Shown one piece after another: positions 8,297-18,681 of a stretch of 64,000 nucleotides of DNA. The notes under the pieces were generated by a model. It saw only the letters and a program-made list of their open reading frames with translations, did not search any database and was not told the DNA's origin. Each line of letters begins with the position of its first letter. Position 1 is the first letter of the stretch. Source of the stretch: Xanthomonas hortorum (GTDB taxonomy: Bacteria; Pseudomonadota; Gammaproteobacteria; Xanthomonadales; Xanthomonadaceae); the NCBI RefSeq assembly GCF_024339125.1, contig NZ_CP101417.1:2429001-2493000 (forward strand). The letters run 5' to 3'. The translations under genes were made by a program, and so were the position numbers.

Positions 8297-8512
8297 GCTG
8301 TTCGCGCAAGAGGCGTTGCGCGGGCGTGCTGCATCGCAGCCAAAGTCTGCGGGTCGGGATCAGCCAGACGATAAGCGCACGCTGTTTCCACTTGCGGGCC
8401 GGGCCCGTAAGTGCGGCGCGCACGCGCCACGAGTCAGGCTGCAGCACAACAAGCACGCAGCGATGCCGCCCACTCTTCTGGTCCAAATTTGCCGCCTGCC
8501 GCCTGCCGCCTG

Positions 8513-8701
8513 CCCAATCCCCAATCCCCAATCCCCAATCCCCAATCCCCAATCCCCAATCCCAATCCCCAATCCCAATCCCCAATCCCCAATCCCCAAT
8601 CCCCAATCCCCAATCCCCAATCCCCAATCCCCAATCCCCAATCCCCAATCCCCAATCCCCAATCCCCAATCCCCAATCCCCAATCCCCAATCCCCAATCC
8701 C
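8513..8701. repeat. CCCCAAT heptamer tandem array (about 27 units)
   Basis: A 189-bp run of CCCCAAT units, almost perfect apart from two six-base units near 8565-8580. On the minus strand it reads as consecutive GGGGATT, so it carries dozens of guanine runs that could form G-quadruplexes. It lies about 115 bp before the secreted hydrolase gene. The rest of the 8297-8817 gap shows no convincing gene; the PNPQSPI-type open frames are translations of the array. Confidence 0.97.
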
Positions 8702-8817
8702 GGCCCTTGAGCCATACCGTACCGTCTGGTACGTTCGCGACGTTCTCCCCCGAACCACGGATGCATGGCAGTTGCCGCTGGGCCATTCCGGCCTGGCCTT
8801 GCGTGGGAGAGAGCAGC

Positions 8818-10398
8818 ATGAACAAGCCTTGGATCGGGAGCATCGCCGCACTGGCGTTGCTGGTGGCATCGGCGTCAGCAGTGGCGGGCGCTTTCAGTAA
8901 GACTTACGAACGCATTCCCGGCTGGGATGGCGCCCCGATGGGCGCGCTGGTGCTGGTGCCGCAAGGGCAGGGCAGCGGGCCGTTTCCGCTGGTCGTAATG
9001 CCGGCCAGCTGGTCGTTGCCGAACTTGGAATACCTTGGGCGTGCGACCCAACTGGCCAGCGACGGCTACGTGGTGGTGAGTTACACCTCGCGGGGTTTTT
9101 GGGATTCGGCCGGGCAGATCGACATTGCCGGCGCAGACACGGTGGAAGACGTCAGTGCTGTGATCGACTGGGCGTTGGCGCATACGCCGGCCAACCCGAA
9201 CGCGATCGGTGCGTCGGGCATCTCCTACGGGGCGGGCATCAGTCTGTTGGCGGCCGAGCGCGACCCGCGCATCAAGGCGGTGGCTGCGCTCAGTGGTTGG
9301 GCCGATCTGGAAGCCTCGCTGTATTCCAACCGCACTGTCAGCCAGCAAGGGGTAGGGCTGTTAGTCGGTGCCGGCGCGTTGACCGGGCGGCCCGGGCCGG
9401 ATCTGGCGCAGATCGGCGCACGGGTTGCGGTGGGCGATTACGACGGCGCGGTGCAAGGCTTCCTGCCGCAGGCGGCCTCGCGGAGCCCTGCAAGCGATGT
9501 GGCCGCGCTCAATGCGCGTGGCACCGCAGTATTGCTGGGCAATGCCTTCAACGATGGCTTGTTCCCGCCGAATCAGACCATCGCGTTCTTCAACCAGCTG
9601 CGCGGGCCCAAGCAGTTGCTGCTCAGCCAGGGCGATCACGCCACGGCAGAACTGCCGGGCGCGTTGGGCCTGCCCAACGAGGTGTATACGGCGACCACGC
9701 GTTGGTTCGATCGTCATCTCAAGCAAGTGCGTAACGGGGTGGATGCCGAGGCCCCGGTGCGGTTGTCGCCGCGTGCGGGGCAATGGTTGGAATACACAGA
9801 CTGGGCGTCGGTGCAGCAGGGCAGCACGCGCTTGGGGCTATCCGCACCGGCAGGACTGCTTAGCCCCACCGGCGGTTTGATCGGCGGCACTGCCAGCGGT
9901 TGGCAGTCGCGCATCGCCACCGATGTGCCGACGTTGGCCGATTCGGGCGTGGTGCTGGTCAGTGGTCTGTTGCAGGGCATCGGCCTGCCGGTGACTACTT
10001 CGATTCCGTTAGTGAATCGTGCTGGCGCTGCAGTGTGGGTTGGCGCGCCATCAAGCGGTGTGCGGCGGTTGGCGGGTAGCCCATCACTACGGGTGACCGT
10101 GGTGCCCAGTCAGTCGAAGGTGAGTTTGTTCGCGTATCTGTATCGCATGGATGGTCTAGGCGTAGCGCAGCTGATCACGCATGCGCCGTATTCGTTGCGA
10201 GGGGCCACACCGGGTCGTGCGGTAACGCTGGATTGGTCGCTGCAAGCGGCCGCTGCGGAGATTCCGGCAGGGCAGCGTCTGGTGTTGGTGATCGACACGC
10301 GCGACGTGCGTTACACCGACGCAAGCGATGGCGGCGGCACAGTGACGTTTACTTCGCCGGTGGCAACGCCATCGGTGTTGAACGTGCCGCTGCGGTAG
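8818..10398 (+). CDS. Secreted S15/CocE-type alpha/beta hydrolase
   Basis: A 526-residue exported protein with a signal peptide ([20 protein letters not shown]). The first 300 residues are an X-Pro dipeptidyl-peptidase/CocE-like alpha/beta hydrolase. The nucleophile is S136 in GISYGAG, with a plausible acid D246 (NAFNDGLF) and H274 (QGDHAT). The last 200 residues look like the beta-rich C-terminal domain of this group. Members hydrolyse acyl esters or peptide-like substrates; the substrate here is unknown. The ATG at 8818 follows a GGAGAGAG ribosome-binding site and starts the signal peptide; the longer open frame upstream runs through the heptamer array and is not coding. No partner genes are adjacent. 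Confidence 0.8.
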   Translation: MNKPWIGSIAALALLVASASAVAGAFSKTYERIPGWDGAPMGALVLVPQGQGSGPFPLVVMPASWSLPNLEYLGRATQLASDGYVVVSYTSRGFWDSAGQIDIAGADTVEDVSAVIDWALAHTPANPNAIGASGISYGAGISLLAAERDPRIKAVAALSGWADLEASLYSNRTVSQQGVGLLVGAGALTGRPGPDLAQIGARVAVGDYDGAVQGFLPQAASRSPASDVAALNARGTAVLLGNAFNDGLFPPNQTIAFFNQLRGPKQLLLSQGDHATAELPGALGLPNEVYTATTRWFDRHLKQVRNGVDAEAPVRLSPRAGQWLEYTDWASVQQGSTRLGLSAPAGLLSPTGGLIGGTASGWQSRIATDVPTLADSGVVLVSGLLQGIGLPVTTSIPLVNRAGAAVWVGAPSSGVRRLAGSPSLRVTVVPSQSKVSLFAYLYRMDGLGVAQLITHAPYSLRGATPGRAVTLDWSLQAAAAEIPAGQRLVLVIDTRDVRYTDASDGGGTVTFTSPVATPSVLNVPLR

Positions 10399-10516
10399 CG
10401 TTTCGGTCGGCAACAGTGAGGTGAGTTTTTAGGGCGTACGTTGGACTCTTTGTCTTTATAACTTCCAAGCGATGCTCGAAACCTGAAATTCCGATTACTT
10501 GGATGTAGTTGAAGGA

Positions 10517-10525
10517 TGTGGATAA
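10517..10525 (-). promoter_or_regulatory. Perfect DnaA box
   Basis: TGTGGATAA, the reverse complement of the consensus DnaA box TTATCCACA. It lies just before composite repeat copy 3. Function is not shown. Confidence 0.4.
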
Positions 10526-10559
10526 ATCATTTGCGGGGCGGCTGATCTGTGGCCTGGCT

Positions 10560-10916
10560 GCAGGGCCCTTGCCCGCCCACCGTCGCGGGACACGCCGCAA
10601 GTACGTCCGTGTAGGCTCTTACGCGGCATCCATGCCGCGTAAGGTCCCGCGACGGTGGGCGGGCAAGGACCAGTCGAGAGGGTCGGTGTGCAAAGTGCAG
10701 GCAATGCGTGAGTTGCGCTGTTCGGGCAACGGGCAGTCCGATCAGTTTTCCAACGAAAGCCGAACAACAGATGGCTTCTAAAAAAGCAGCCAGAAAACTT
10801 CCTGGTGCGGTGCCCTCGCCGATTGCGGGACCATGTGGCGGCATGGATGCCGCCACTGAGCCTACATGGACGTACTTGCGGCGTGTCCCGCGAGCGGCGA
10901 GGGCACCGCGCCCTCG
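10560..10916. repeat. Composite palindromic repeat, copy 3
   Basis: The third A-B composite: unit A at 10560-10673 and unit B at 10802-10916. Here the spacing between units is 128 bp instead of 49 bp, owing to extra unrelated sequence. The A core is nearly identical to copies 1 and 2. It fills most of the gap between the secreted hydrolase and kdp. Confidence 0.85.
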
Positions 10917-11319
10917 ACCAACAAGGCTTTGCTACAACGTCATAACGCCATGATTCGAAAGCTGGTCATCCTGAGCTGAGCTTGGAAAGTGTGGATAAGG
11001 CAGTGACCGCAGCTGTCTTGAGAAGATTGAAAAGCGTGGATGCGTTATTAAATGCCATCGCCACGCAGCATTTATGCGGAATTTACGCCGCCGCCCTGGT
11101 AGGTCCATAGCGACTTTACGCAGGCCGGGAAGACACTGCGCAGGTTGGCGGAGCGGTTCCGCCCTGGACGATCCCGATGCATCCCTTGACCTGTCTGCTC
11201 CATCGGCGCTGCGCGCACGGTGCGGCAGCGTTTTGCCTTATTGGCATGCACACGCTGCATGCGCCGTCGCACATCGCATCCATCGCGCCGCGTTGCGCGC
11301 GTCTCGGGGAGTAGCCGAC
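10917..11319 (+). other. Non-coding region upstream of kdpF
   Basis: About 400 bp without a convincing gene. It is somewhat AT-richer around 11035-11085 and should hold the kdp promoter and any KdpE operator, but no site can be assigned with confidence by eye. Confidence 0.5.
10990..10998 (-). promoter_or_regulatory. Perfect DnaA box upstream of kdp
   Basis: A second TGTGGATAA, in the same orientation as the one at 10517 and about 330 bp before kdpF. Function is not shown. Confidence 0.4.
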
Positions 11320-11412
11320 ATGCCTGCCTGGTTGTCCCTGTTGTGCGGCGTGGCCGTGCTCGTTGCCGCTGCGTACCTGTTGTACGTGGTACTGCGGCCC
11401 GAAGACTTCTGA
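11320..11412 (+). CDS. kdpF: Potassium-transporting ATPase accessory peptide KdpF
   Basis: A 30-residue peptide made of one transmembrane helix (LSLLCGVAVLVAAAYLLYVV) and ending LRPEDF, the typical KdpF layout. A GGGGAG ribosome-binding site stands 9 bp before the ATG. KdpF stabilises the KdpABC complex in the inner membrane. It lies 15 bp before kdpA and is easily missed because of its size. Confidence 0.92.
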   Translation: MPAWLSLLCGVAVLVAAAYLLYVVLRPEDF

Positions 11413-11427
11413 TGCGAGTGCGCTCCG

Positions 11428-13242
11428 ATGATTGAAACCTTCCTTGTCTACGCGCTGGCCATCGTGCTGGCGTGGCCCCTGGGCCGCTATCTGGCGGCGG
11501 TGATGCGTGGCGCCCCGATGCGTGGCGATGCGCTGTTCGGCTGGATCGAGCGGCCGTTGTATGCGTTGCTCGGCACCCGTCCGCAGCAAGGCATGTCGTG
11601 GCGCGGCTATGCCGTGGCGTTCCTGCTCAGCAACCTGGTTGTTGGTCTGCTGACCTGGGCGGTGTTCATGACCCAGGCGTGGCTGCCGTTCAACCCCGAC
11701 GGCATCCCCAACATGCGCTGGGATACCGCGCTGCACACCATGGTGTCGTTCGTCACCAACACCAATCAGCAGCATTATTCGGGCCAGGCGCAGTTGTCGT
11801 ATCTGGCACAGATGACCGGCATCGTCGGCCTGCAGGTGGTGACGCCGATGATGGGCCTGGCGTTGGCGGTGGCGACCTTGCGTGCCTTGTTCGGCGGGCG
11901 AGCTGTCGCAAGCGTGCCCAATGCCTCGCTGGCATCGAACGCGCCGGCGAGTACCTCGCCACGGATGGCCGGGCCGGACGATCCGGAGATCGTCATGTCG
12001 CGCCAGGGCCGGCAGCAGTCAAGTTCCGGATTGGAGGCCCTGCCCGAAGCAGACGTTGGCAACTACTGGGCCGATGTCATCCGCGCCAGCGTGCGCGTCT
12101 TGTTGCCGCTGTGCCTGCTGTGGGCCGTGCTGCTTGGCTGGCAAGGTGTGCCGTCCACGCTGCAGGGCGCGGCGACTGCGACACCGTTGGATAGCAGTGC
12201 GAGCATGCCCAAGCAGACCATTCCGGTGGGCCCGGTTGCCGCGATGGTCGCGGTCAAGCAACTCGGCACCAACGGCGGCGGCTGGTACGGCCCTAACAGT
12301 TCGGTGGCGCTGGAAAACCCCACGCCGTTAAGCAATTTTCTCGAAACGTTGGCGATCGTGTTATTGCCGATGAGCGTGGTGTTCATGGTCGGCTATCTGA
12401 CCGGGCGCAAACGTCTCACCGCCTTGGTATTCGGCACCATGTTGACGATGTCGGCTGCGTCCACCGCACTGTTGCTGTGGTCCGAAGCGCATTCGGCCAG
12501 CGCGAACTCGCCTGCCTTGATGGAAGGCAAGGAAGTGCGTATCGGCGCGGATGCCTCGGCGTTGTGGGCGGCGTTGACCACGCAGACTTCCAATGGCTCG
12601 GTCAATGCGATGCACGATTCGCTGGCGCCATTGAGTGGCCTGGTCACGCTGGTGAACATGCTGATCAATGCGATCTGGGGCGGTATCGGCTGTGGTTTGC
12701 AGCAGTTCGTGGTGTATCTGCTGTTGAGCGTATTTCTGGCTGGGTTGATGACCGGACGCACGCCGGAGTTGTTCGGCCGCAAGATCGAATCGCGCGAAGT
12801 GCAATTGCTTGCGCTATTGATTCTGTTGCAACCGCTGGTGGTGTTGGGCTTCACGGCAGTGGCGCTGGCAGTGCCGTCTTTCACCGCAAATTCCAATCCC
12901 GGTTTCCATGGCATCAGCCAGGTGTTCTACGAGTACACCTCGGCCTTCGCCAACAACGGGTCGGGTTTCGAAGGCCTGGGCGATGCGACGTACTGGTGGA
13001 ACCTGAGCTGCTCGGTGGTGTTGGTCCTGGGCCGGTATCCGGCGTTGATCCTGCCGTTGATGGTGGCGGCGCGCATGGCTGTGAAGCGGCGCGCGCCGGA
13101 GTCTGCCGGCAGCCTGCAGGTCGAAACCCCCACCTTTGCGTTGACCCTGATGGCGATCGTGCTGGTGCTCACCGTGCTGCAGTTCATGCCGGCACTGGTG
13201 CTGGGTCCTATCGCTGAACACCTCGCCCTGGCGGCGTCCTGA
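11428..13242 (+). CDS. kdpA: Potassium-transporting ATPase subunit KdpA
   Basis: The 604-residue potassium-binding channel subunit of the Kdp ATPase, related to the SKT transporters. Four selectivity-filter-like segments are visible, including SFVTNTNQQHYSG, GTNGGGWYG and FANNGSGFEG. It begins MIETFLVYALAIVLAWPLG with an N-terminal membrane helix and has about ten in all. It sits between kdpF and kdpB in the standard order. Length is slightly above the E. coli protein. Confidence 0.97.
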   Translation: MIETFLVYALAIVLAWPLGRYLAAVMRGAPMRGDALFGWIERPLYALLGTRPQQGMSWRGYAVAFLLSNLVVGLLTWAVFMTQAWLPFNPDGIPNMRWDTALHTMVSFVTNTNQQHYSGQAQLSYLAQMTGIVGLQVVTPMMGLALAVATLRALFGGRAVASVPNASLASNAPASTSPRMAGPDDPEIVMSRQGRQQSSSGLEALPEADVGNYWADVIRASVRVLLPLCLLWAVLLGWQGVPSTLQGAATATPLDSSASMPKQTIPVGPVAAMVAVKQLGTNGGGWYGPNSSVALENPTPLSNFLETLAIVLLPMSVVFMVGYLTGRKRLTALVFGTMLTMSAASTALLLWSEAHSASANSPALMEGKEVRIGADASALWAALTTQTSNGSVNAMHDSLAPLSGLVTLVNMLINAIWGGIGCGLQQFVVYLLLSVFLAGLMTGRTPELFGRKIESREVQLLALLILLQPLVVLGFTAVALAVPSFTANSNPGFHGISQVFYEYTSAFANNGSGFEGLGDATYWWNLSCSVVLVLGRYPALILPLMVAARMAVKRRAPESAGSLQVETPTFALTLMAIVLVLTVLQFMPALVLGPIAEHLALAAS

Positions 13243-13253
13243 GAGTTTGAGCA

Positions 13254-15302
13254 ATGTCTACGATCGATACGACTGAAAAACGCGAGCGCGGCGACGCAGC
13301 GTTGTTCGATGCTGCCGTGCTGATGGCGGCGATGCGTGCCGCCTTCCTCAAGTTGGCGCCGCAGCATCTGCTGCGCAGCCCGGTGATGGCGGTGGTGATG
13401 GGCGGCACGGTGCTGGCGGCGGTGATCACCGCCAGCGGGCATGGCAACGCCGGCTTCGGCTGGGCGGTGACGGCGATCCTGTTTGTCACCGTGTTGTTCG
13501 GCAATTTCGCCGAGGCCATCGCCGAAGCACGTGGGCGTGGGCAGGCCGCATCGCTGCGGCGTGCGCGCAAGGATCTGGTGGCGCGTCGCGTGGAAACCGC
13601 GCTCGGTGGCCGCGAGACGCGTGTGCCGGCGGCAGAGCTGCGCCCGGGCGATTACGTGATGGTGTCCGAGGGCGAATTCGTCCCGGCCGATGGCGAAATC
13701 GTGCGCGGTGTTGCAACGATCAACGAAGCGGCGGTGACCGGCGAATCGGCACCGGTGTTGCGCGAGGCCGGCACCGATCGCAGTGGCGTGATCGGCGGCA
13801 CGCGCGTGCTCTCCGACGAGATCGTGTTCAAGGTCACCGCCGAGCCGGGCCACAGCTTTCTGGATCGCATGATCGCCTTGGTGGAAGGTGCCAACCGGCA
13901 GAAGACGCCGAACGAAATCGCGCTCACCTTGTTGCTGGCGGCGATGACGCTGACCTTCCTGATCGTGGTGGCGTCGTTGCCGGCGATTGCTGGATTCGTC
14001 GGTGTCACGCTGGATCCGCTGCTGCTGATCGCACTGCTGGTGTGCCTGATTCCGACCACCATCGGCGGGCTGTTGCCGGCGATCGGGATCGCCGGCATGA
14101 ACCGCGCGCTGTCGGCCAATGTGCTGGCCAAATCCGGCAAGGCCGTGGAAGTGGCCGGCGACGTGGACGTGTTGCTGCTCGACAAGACCGGCACCATCAC
14201 CTACGGCGACCGGCAGGCCACCGCGTTTCATCCATTGGCCGGCATCGATCGTGCGCAACTGCGCGATGCAGCGATGCTGGCATCGCTGGCGGACCCGACG
14301 CCGGAAGGTAAATCCATCGTCAAACTCGCGCGCCAGCAGGGTGCGGTCGCAGTCGAACCGGACGGCGCGCATTTCATTGCGTTCACTGCGCAAACGCGCA
14401 TGTCCGGCGTCGATATCGCTGGGCGCAGTATTCGCAAGGGTGCGGGCGACTCGATCGTGGCCTATGTGCAGGCAATGGGCGTCACGGTGTCGCCGGAATT
14501 GAACGGGCGCATCGAAGAAGTCGCACGCGGCGGTGCCACGCCGCTGGTGGTTGCCGAAGGCCGGCATGTACTGGGCGTGGTCGAGTTGAGCGACGTGGTC
14601 AAGCAAGGCATCAAGGAAAAGTTCGCGCAGCTGCGTGCGATGGGCATCAAGACCGTGATGATCACCGGCGACAACCCGCTCACGGCCGCGGCGATCGCCG
14701 CCGAAGCCGGCGTGGACGATTACATCGCCCAGGCACGCCCGGAAGACAAGCTGGCCCGCATCCGTGCCGAGCAGGCCGGTGGACGGCTGGTGGCGATGGT
14801 GGGCGACGGCACCAACGATGCACCGGCGCTTGCCCAGGCCGATGTGGGCCTGGCGATGAACTCCGGCACGCAGGCGGCCAAGGAAGCCGGCAACATGGTC
14901 GATCTGGATTCGGATCCGGCCAAATTGCTGGCGGTGGTCGAAGTGGGCAAGCAGCAGCTGATCACGCGCGGTGCGCTGACCACCTTCTCGCTGGCCAACG
15001 ACGTCTCCAAGTATTTCGCGATCCTGCCGGCCCTGTTTGCTGCGGCGATTCCCTCGATGGCGGCGCTCAACGTGATGCAGTTGTCCAGCCCGCGCCACGC
15101 GGTGCTGGCGGCGCTGATCTTCAATGCGCTGATCATTCCGGCATTGATTCCGCTGGCCTTGCGAGGCGTGCGCTTTCGTCCCTCCAGCGCCACGGCCTTG
15201 TTGCGCCGGAACATGCTGATCTATGGCGTGGGCGGGATATTGCTGCCGTTTGCCGCAATCAAGTTGATCGACCTGGCGCTTGTCGCCGCTGTAGGAAACT
15301 GA
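13254..15302 (+). CDS. kdpB: Potassium-transporting ATPase catalytic subunit KdpB
   Basis: The 682-residue P-type ATPase subunit that powers high-affinity potassium uptake. The phosphorylated aspartate is D310 in [12 protein letters not shown]. The TGES actuator motif, the nucleotide-binding region and the hinge [16 protein letters not shown] are intact. The start follows kdpA by 11 bp and the stop is 3 bp before kdpC. Confidence 0.98.
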   Translation: MSTIDTTEKRERGDAALFDAAVLMAAMRAAFLKLAPQHLLRSPVMAVVMGGTVLAAVITASGHGNAGFGWAVTAILFVTVLFGNFAEAIAEARGRGQAASLRRARKDLVARRVETALGGRETRVPAAELRPGDYVMVSEGEFVPADGEIVRGVATINEAAVTGESAPVLREAGTDRSGVIGGTRVLSDEIVFKVTAEPGHSFLDRMIALVEGANRQKTPNEIALTLLLAAMTLTFLIVVASLPAIAGFVGVTLDPLLLIALLVCLIPTTIGGLLPAIGIAGMNRALSANVLAKSGKAVEVAGDVDVLLLDKTGTITYGDRQATAFHPLAGIDRAQLRDAAMLASLADPTPEGKSIVKLARQQGAVAVEPDGAHFIAFTAQTRMSGVDIAGRSIRKGAGDSIVAYVQAMGVTVSPELNGRIEEVARGGATPLVVAEGRHVLGVVELSDVVKQGIKEKFAQLRAMGIKTVMITGDNPLTAAAIAAEAGVDDYIAQARPEDKLARIRAEQAGGRLVAMVGDGTNDAPALAQADVGLAMNSGTQAAKEAGNMVDLDSDPAKLLAVVEVGKQQLITRGALTTFSLANDVSKYFAILPALFAAAIPSMAALNVMQLSSPRHAVLAALIFNALIIPALIPLALRGVRFRPSSATALLRRNMLIYGVGGILLPFAAIKLIDLALVAAVGN

Positions 15303-15305
15303 GTC

Positions 15306-15959
15306 ATGACGATTTCTTCAAATACCAACCTATCCACGTCGCTCCCGTTGCGCGACGACGGCGCTCTACGCGGTTCGGTGATGCTCGCGTTGTTCATCCT
15401 GCTCGGCCTGGGCTTGAGCTATTCGCTGATCGCCACCGGCATCACTGGCGCGTTGTTTCCTGCGCAGGCGCACGGCTCGTTGTTGCGTGTGGACGCGCGC
15501 GTCGTCGGCTCGGCGCTGGTGGCCCAGCCGTTCGCCGATGCGCGTTATTTCCAGCCACGCCTCTCGGCTGCCAAGTACGACCCGACTGCGGCCGCCGGCA
15601 GCAACCAGGCGCGTTCCAATCCCGACCTGCAAGCACGCATCGCGGCAACGCGTGCAGAAGTTGCTGCACGTGACGGTATCGCGCCCGGGGCAGTTCCCAG
15701 CGAGTTGCTCACCCAATCCGGCAGCGGCCTGGACCCGCACCTGAGCCCGGCCGCCGTGCAGGTGCAACTGCGCCGTGTCGCCAACGCACGCGGCTGGCCG
15801 GAGCAACGCGTCGCCGCCCTGGTGCAAGCCGCTACCGAACACCCGCAGTTCGGTCTGCTTGGGCAGCCGCGAGTGAATGTTCTGTCGCTGAATCTGGCGC
15901 TTGATGCGGCTGGGAATCGGAAGTCGGGAATCGAGAATGGGGCAAGGCAACAGCGCTAG
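15306..15959 (+). CDS. kdpC: Potassium-transporting ATPase subunit KdpC
   Basis: A 217-residue KdpC with one N-terminal membrane helix (VMLALFILLGLGLSYSLIA) and a periplasmic domain with the conserved QPFADARYFQPR and SGSGLDPHLSP motifs. It helps assemble KdpA and KdpB. The last dozen residues (NRKSGIENGARQQR) are encoded by the left arm of an AATCCC-type repeat, so the natural family end has been replaced or extended by repeat sequence. Confidence 0.96.
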   Translation: MTISSNTNLSTSLPLRDDGALRGSVMLALFILLGLGLSYSLIATGITGALFPAQAHGSLLRVDARVVGSALVAQPFADARYFQPRLSAAKYDPTAAAGSNQARSNPDLQARIAATRAEVAARDGIAPGAVPSELLTQSGSGLDPHLSPAAVQVQLRRVANARGWPEQRVAALVQAATEHPQFGLLGQPRVNVLSLNLALDAAGNRKSGIENGARQQR

Positions 15960-16019
15960 AGCCATCCGCTCGCGGTAGGCTCCACAAATCCCCACTCCCG
16001 ACGCCTCACTCCCGGCCCC
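15905..16019. repeat. AATCCC-type inverted repeat, kdpC-kdpD junction
   Basis: The G-rich left arm (GGGAATCGGAAGTCGGGAAT) begins inside kdpC and the C-rich right arm (CCCCACTCCCGACG and CACTCCCGGCCCC) ends directly before the kdpD ATG. About 60 bp separate the arms. It forms the C-terminal codons of KdpC and the whole intergenic region. Confidence 0.65.
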
Positions 16020-16020
16020 A

Positions 16021-18681
16021 ATGCCCGACGCCCGTACCCAACAAGCCGACGCCTTGATCGGCGAACTGCAGCGCGAACATGGTGGGCGCCTGACGGTGTT
16101 TCTGGGCGCGGCGCCCGGCGTGGGCAAGACCTACGCCATGCTGTCGCGCGCACGCGAGCGCTTGCGGCAGGGCATGGACGTGGTGGCCGGTGTGATCGAA
16201 ACCCACGGCCGCAGCGAAACCGCTGCGCTGCTGGAGGGCCTGCCGCTGCTACCGCGCGCGCGCGTCAGTTACCAGGGCCGTGTGCTGGAAGAATTCGATC
16301 TAGACGCGCTGCTGGCGCGCAAGCCCAAGCTGGCCCTGATCGACGAGCTGGCCCATCGCAACGTGCCGGGCAGCCGGCACGAGCGGCGCTGGCAGGACAT
16401 CGTCGAGCTGCTCGATGCAGGCATCGACGTCTACACCACGGTCAATATCCAGCACCTGGAAAGCCTCAACGACATCGTGCTGCGCATCACCGGCGTGCGC
16501 GTGTCCGAAACGGTGCCCGATGCGGTGTTCGACCGCCTGCGCGACATCGTGCTGGTGGATCTGCCGCCGCGCGAACTGATCGAACGGCTGCAGCAAGGCA
16601 AGGTGTATCTGCCCGAGCAGGCGACACAGGCCTTGCAGGCGTTTTTTTCGCCATCCAACCTAACTGCCTTGCGCGAGTTGGCAATGCAGACTGCCGCCGA
16701 CCGTGTCGACAGCGATCTGCGCGACACCCAGGCCGCGCGCGGATTGCCGGGCACCGCTGCGTTGCGTCGCCGCGTGGTGGTGGCCATCGACGGGCGTGGC
16801 AGCTCGGATTATCTGGTGCGGGTGGCGCGACGATTGTCGGAACGCCGCGATGCGCCGTGGACGGTGGTCACCGTGCAGACGCGCACCGTGGCCGATGCCG
16901 CGTGGCAGCTGGAAATCGACCGCGCGTTCGCACTGACGCGTCGGTTAGGTGGCGACACCGCGTTGCTGCACGGCGCCAACGTCGCCGAGGCGCTACTGGA
17001 TTTCGCCGCGCAAAACGGCGTGTCCACCCTTGTGCTCGGGCGCACCCGCGAGCGCCCGCTGGCGCGCATGTTCAACCGCACGCTGACCCAGCAATTGCTG
17101 CAGCGTGGCGCGCATTACGAACTGGTCATCGTCAGCTCCGCCGATGCGCGTGCACGCGCACGCCAGCGTTGGCGCAATCCGCGCCAGTGGCTGCAGCGTT
17201 ACGACCTGGCGTTTGCGGCAATCGCGGCTGCTGCAGCCGTTGCGGTGGCCTGGGTGATCCAGCGCTGGACCGATATCGACGACCTGTCGATGGTGTTCAT
17301 CGTGGCGGTGGTGCTGGTGGCCTCGCGCACGCGCATGGCCGCTGCGGTGATTGCCGCGTTGCTGAGTTTTGTCGCCTACAACTTCTTCTTCATCGAACCG
17401 CGCTTCACCCTGCATATCAGCGCGCGCCAGGGCGTGGTGACGGTGTGTCTGTTCCTGATCGCCGCACTGGTGGCCGGGCGCCTGGCCTCGCGCCTGCGTA
17501 GCCAGGTGCTGGCACTGCGCGCCGCCAACACGCATGCCAATGCACTGCAGACGCTGGCGCGCGAACTCAGCACCGCGGCCGATCTGGGGCAGGTATTGGA
17601 AGCCGGACGCCGCGCGTTGGCGACAGCGCTCGACGCAGAAACCTGGCTGCGTCTGGAGCAACGCGAAAGCGACGCCCCCGCCAGTTTCGGCACGCTCGAT
17701 CGCAGCGCGGCAGAGTGGACCCAGCGCCACGGTCAACCGGCCGGCCGCTTCACCGATACGCTTGCCGGCGCGCAGTGGTGGTGCCTGCCGGTGCGGCACG
17801 AGCGCGGCAGCCTGGGTGTGGCGGCGCTGCGCTTCCGCCAGAGCGTACAGCGGCCCGGCCTGGAGCAACGCCGGTTGGCCGAAGCGATGGTGGAAGACAT
17901 CGGCCAGGCGGCGTTGCGCACGCGCCTGGTCGCCGATCTGGAAGGCGCGCGCGTCAGTGGCGAAACCGAGCGCCTGCGCTCGGCGTTGCTGTCGTCTGTC
18001 TCGCACGATCTGCGCTCGCCGCTGGCCTCGATGATCGGCTCGGCCAGCAGCCTTGCCAACTACGGCGATGCGATGGACGCGCAGGACCGCCACAGCCTGC
18101 TCGACACCATCCAGCTCGAAGGCGAGCGGCTGGATCGCTACATCCAGAACCTGCTCGACATGACCCGGCTCGGCCACACCGGGCTGACCTTGAATCGCGA
18201 CTGGATCGGCGTGGACGAGCTGCTCGGCTCGGCCACACGCCGGCTGCAGCGCTACCAGCCGGCGGTGCGCCTGCAACTGGATCTGGCCGCCGACCTGCCG
18301 GCGATCTGGGTGCACCCGGCACTGGTGGAACAGGCCATCTTCAACGTGCTGGAGAATGCGGCGAAATTTTCGCCACCGGGCATCGCGGTGACTGTGCAGG
18401 CGCGGCTGCAGGCCGGCGCCTTGCAGATCGATATCGGCGACCAGGGACCGGGCATTCCCGAAGACGAGCGCGCACGCATTTTCGACATGTTCTACAGCGT
18501 CGAGCGTGGCGACCGCGGTCGCAATGGCACCGGCCTGGGCCTTGCCATCTGCCAGGGCATGATCGGCGCGCATGGCGGCAGCGTGGAGGCGCTGGCCGGC
18601 GCAGATGGTCACGGCACCACGATCCGCATTACGCTGCCGTTGCTCGTTCCTGCCGCGCCACCTCGCCCCGATGCCGACTGA
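16021..18681 (+). CDS. kdpD: Sensor histidine kinase KdpD
   Basis: An 886-residue membrane sensor kinase for potassium limitation. In order: the KdpD N-terminal domain with a Walker A motif (GAAPGVGKTYAML, about residues 29-41), a universal-stress-like domain at about 245-375, four membrane helices at about 395-490, a GAF-like linker, the dimerisation domain with phosphoacceptor H662 (SVSHDLRSP) and an HATPase domain (NVLENAAKF, GTGLGLAI). It overlaps kdpE by 11 bp. Having kdpDE in the same direction directly after kdpC suggests a single locus controlling its own transporter. Confidence 0.97.
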   Translation: MPDARTQQADALIGELQREHGGRLTVFLGAAPGVGKTYAMLSRARERLRQGMDVVAGVIETHGRSETAALLEGLPLLPRARVSYQGRVLEEFDLDALLARKPKLALIDELAHRNVPGSRHERRWQDIVELLDAGIDVYTTVNIQHLESLNDIVLRITGVRVSETVPDAVFDRLRDIVLVDLPPRELIERLQQGKVYLPEQATQALQAFFSPSNLTALRELAMQTAADRVDSDLRDTQAARGLPGTAALRRRVVVAIDGRGSSDYLVRVARRLSERRDAPWTVVTVQTRTVADAAWQLEIDRAFALTRRLGGDTALLHGANVAEALLDFAAQNGVSTLVLGRTRERPLARMFNRTLTQQLLQRGAHYELVIVSSADARARARQRWRNPRQWLQRYDLAFAAIAAAAAVAVAWVIQRWTDIDDLSMVFIVAVVLVASRTRMAAAVIAALLSFVAYNFFFIEPRFTLHISARQGVVTVCLFLIAALVAGRLASRLRSQVLALRAANTHANALQTLARELSTAADLGQVLEAGRRALATALDAETWLRLEQRESDAPASFGTLDRSAAEWTQRHGQPAGRFTDTLAGAQWWCLPVRHERGSLGVAALRFRQSVQRPGLEQRRLAEAMVEDIGQAALRTRLVADLEGARVSGETERLRSALLSSVSHDLRSPLASMIGSASSLANYGDAMDAQDRHSLLDTIQLEGERLDRYIQNLLDMTRLGHTGLTLNRDWIGVDELLGSATRRLQRYQPAVRLQLDLAADLPAIWVHPALVEQAIFNVLENAAKFSPPGIAVTVQARLQAGALQIDIGDQGPGIPEDERARIFDMFYSVERGDRGRNGTGLGLAICQGMIGAHGGSVEALAGADGHGTTIRITLPLLVPAAPPRPDAD

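Noticed and set aside
8513-8701. CRISPR array
   Set aside because: There are no unique spacers; it is a simple heptamer tandem repeat.
8190-8869. Open frames encoding GIGDWGL or PNPQSPI repeats
   Set aside because: They are translations of the CCCCAAT array in several frames at once, with no ribosome-binding site or domain.
12927-15098. 723-codon minus-strand open frame over kdpA-kdpB
   Set aside because: A shadow of the kdp genes. The composition is histidine/glutamine/arginine-rich with no motif, and the plus-strand genes are certain.
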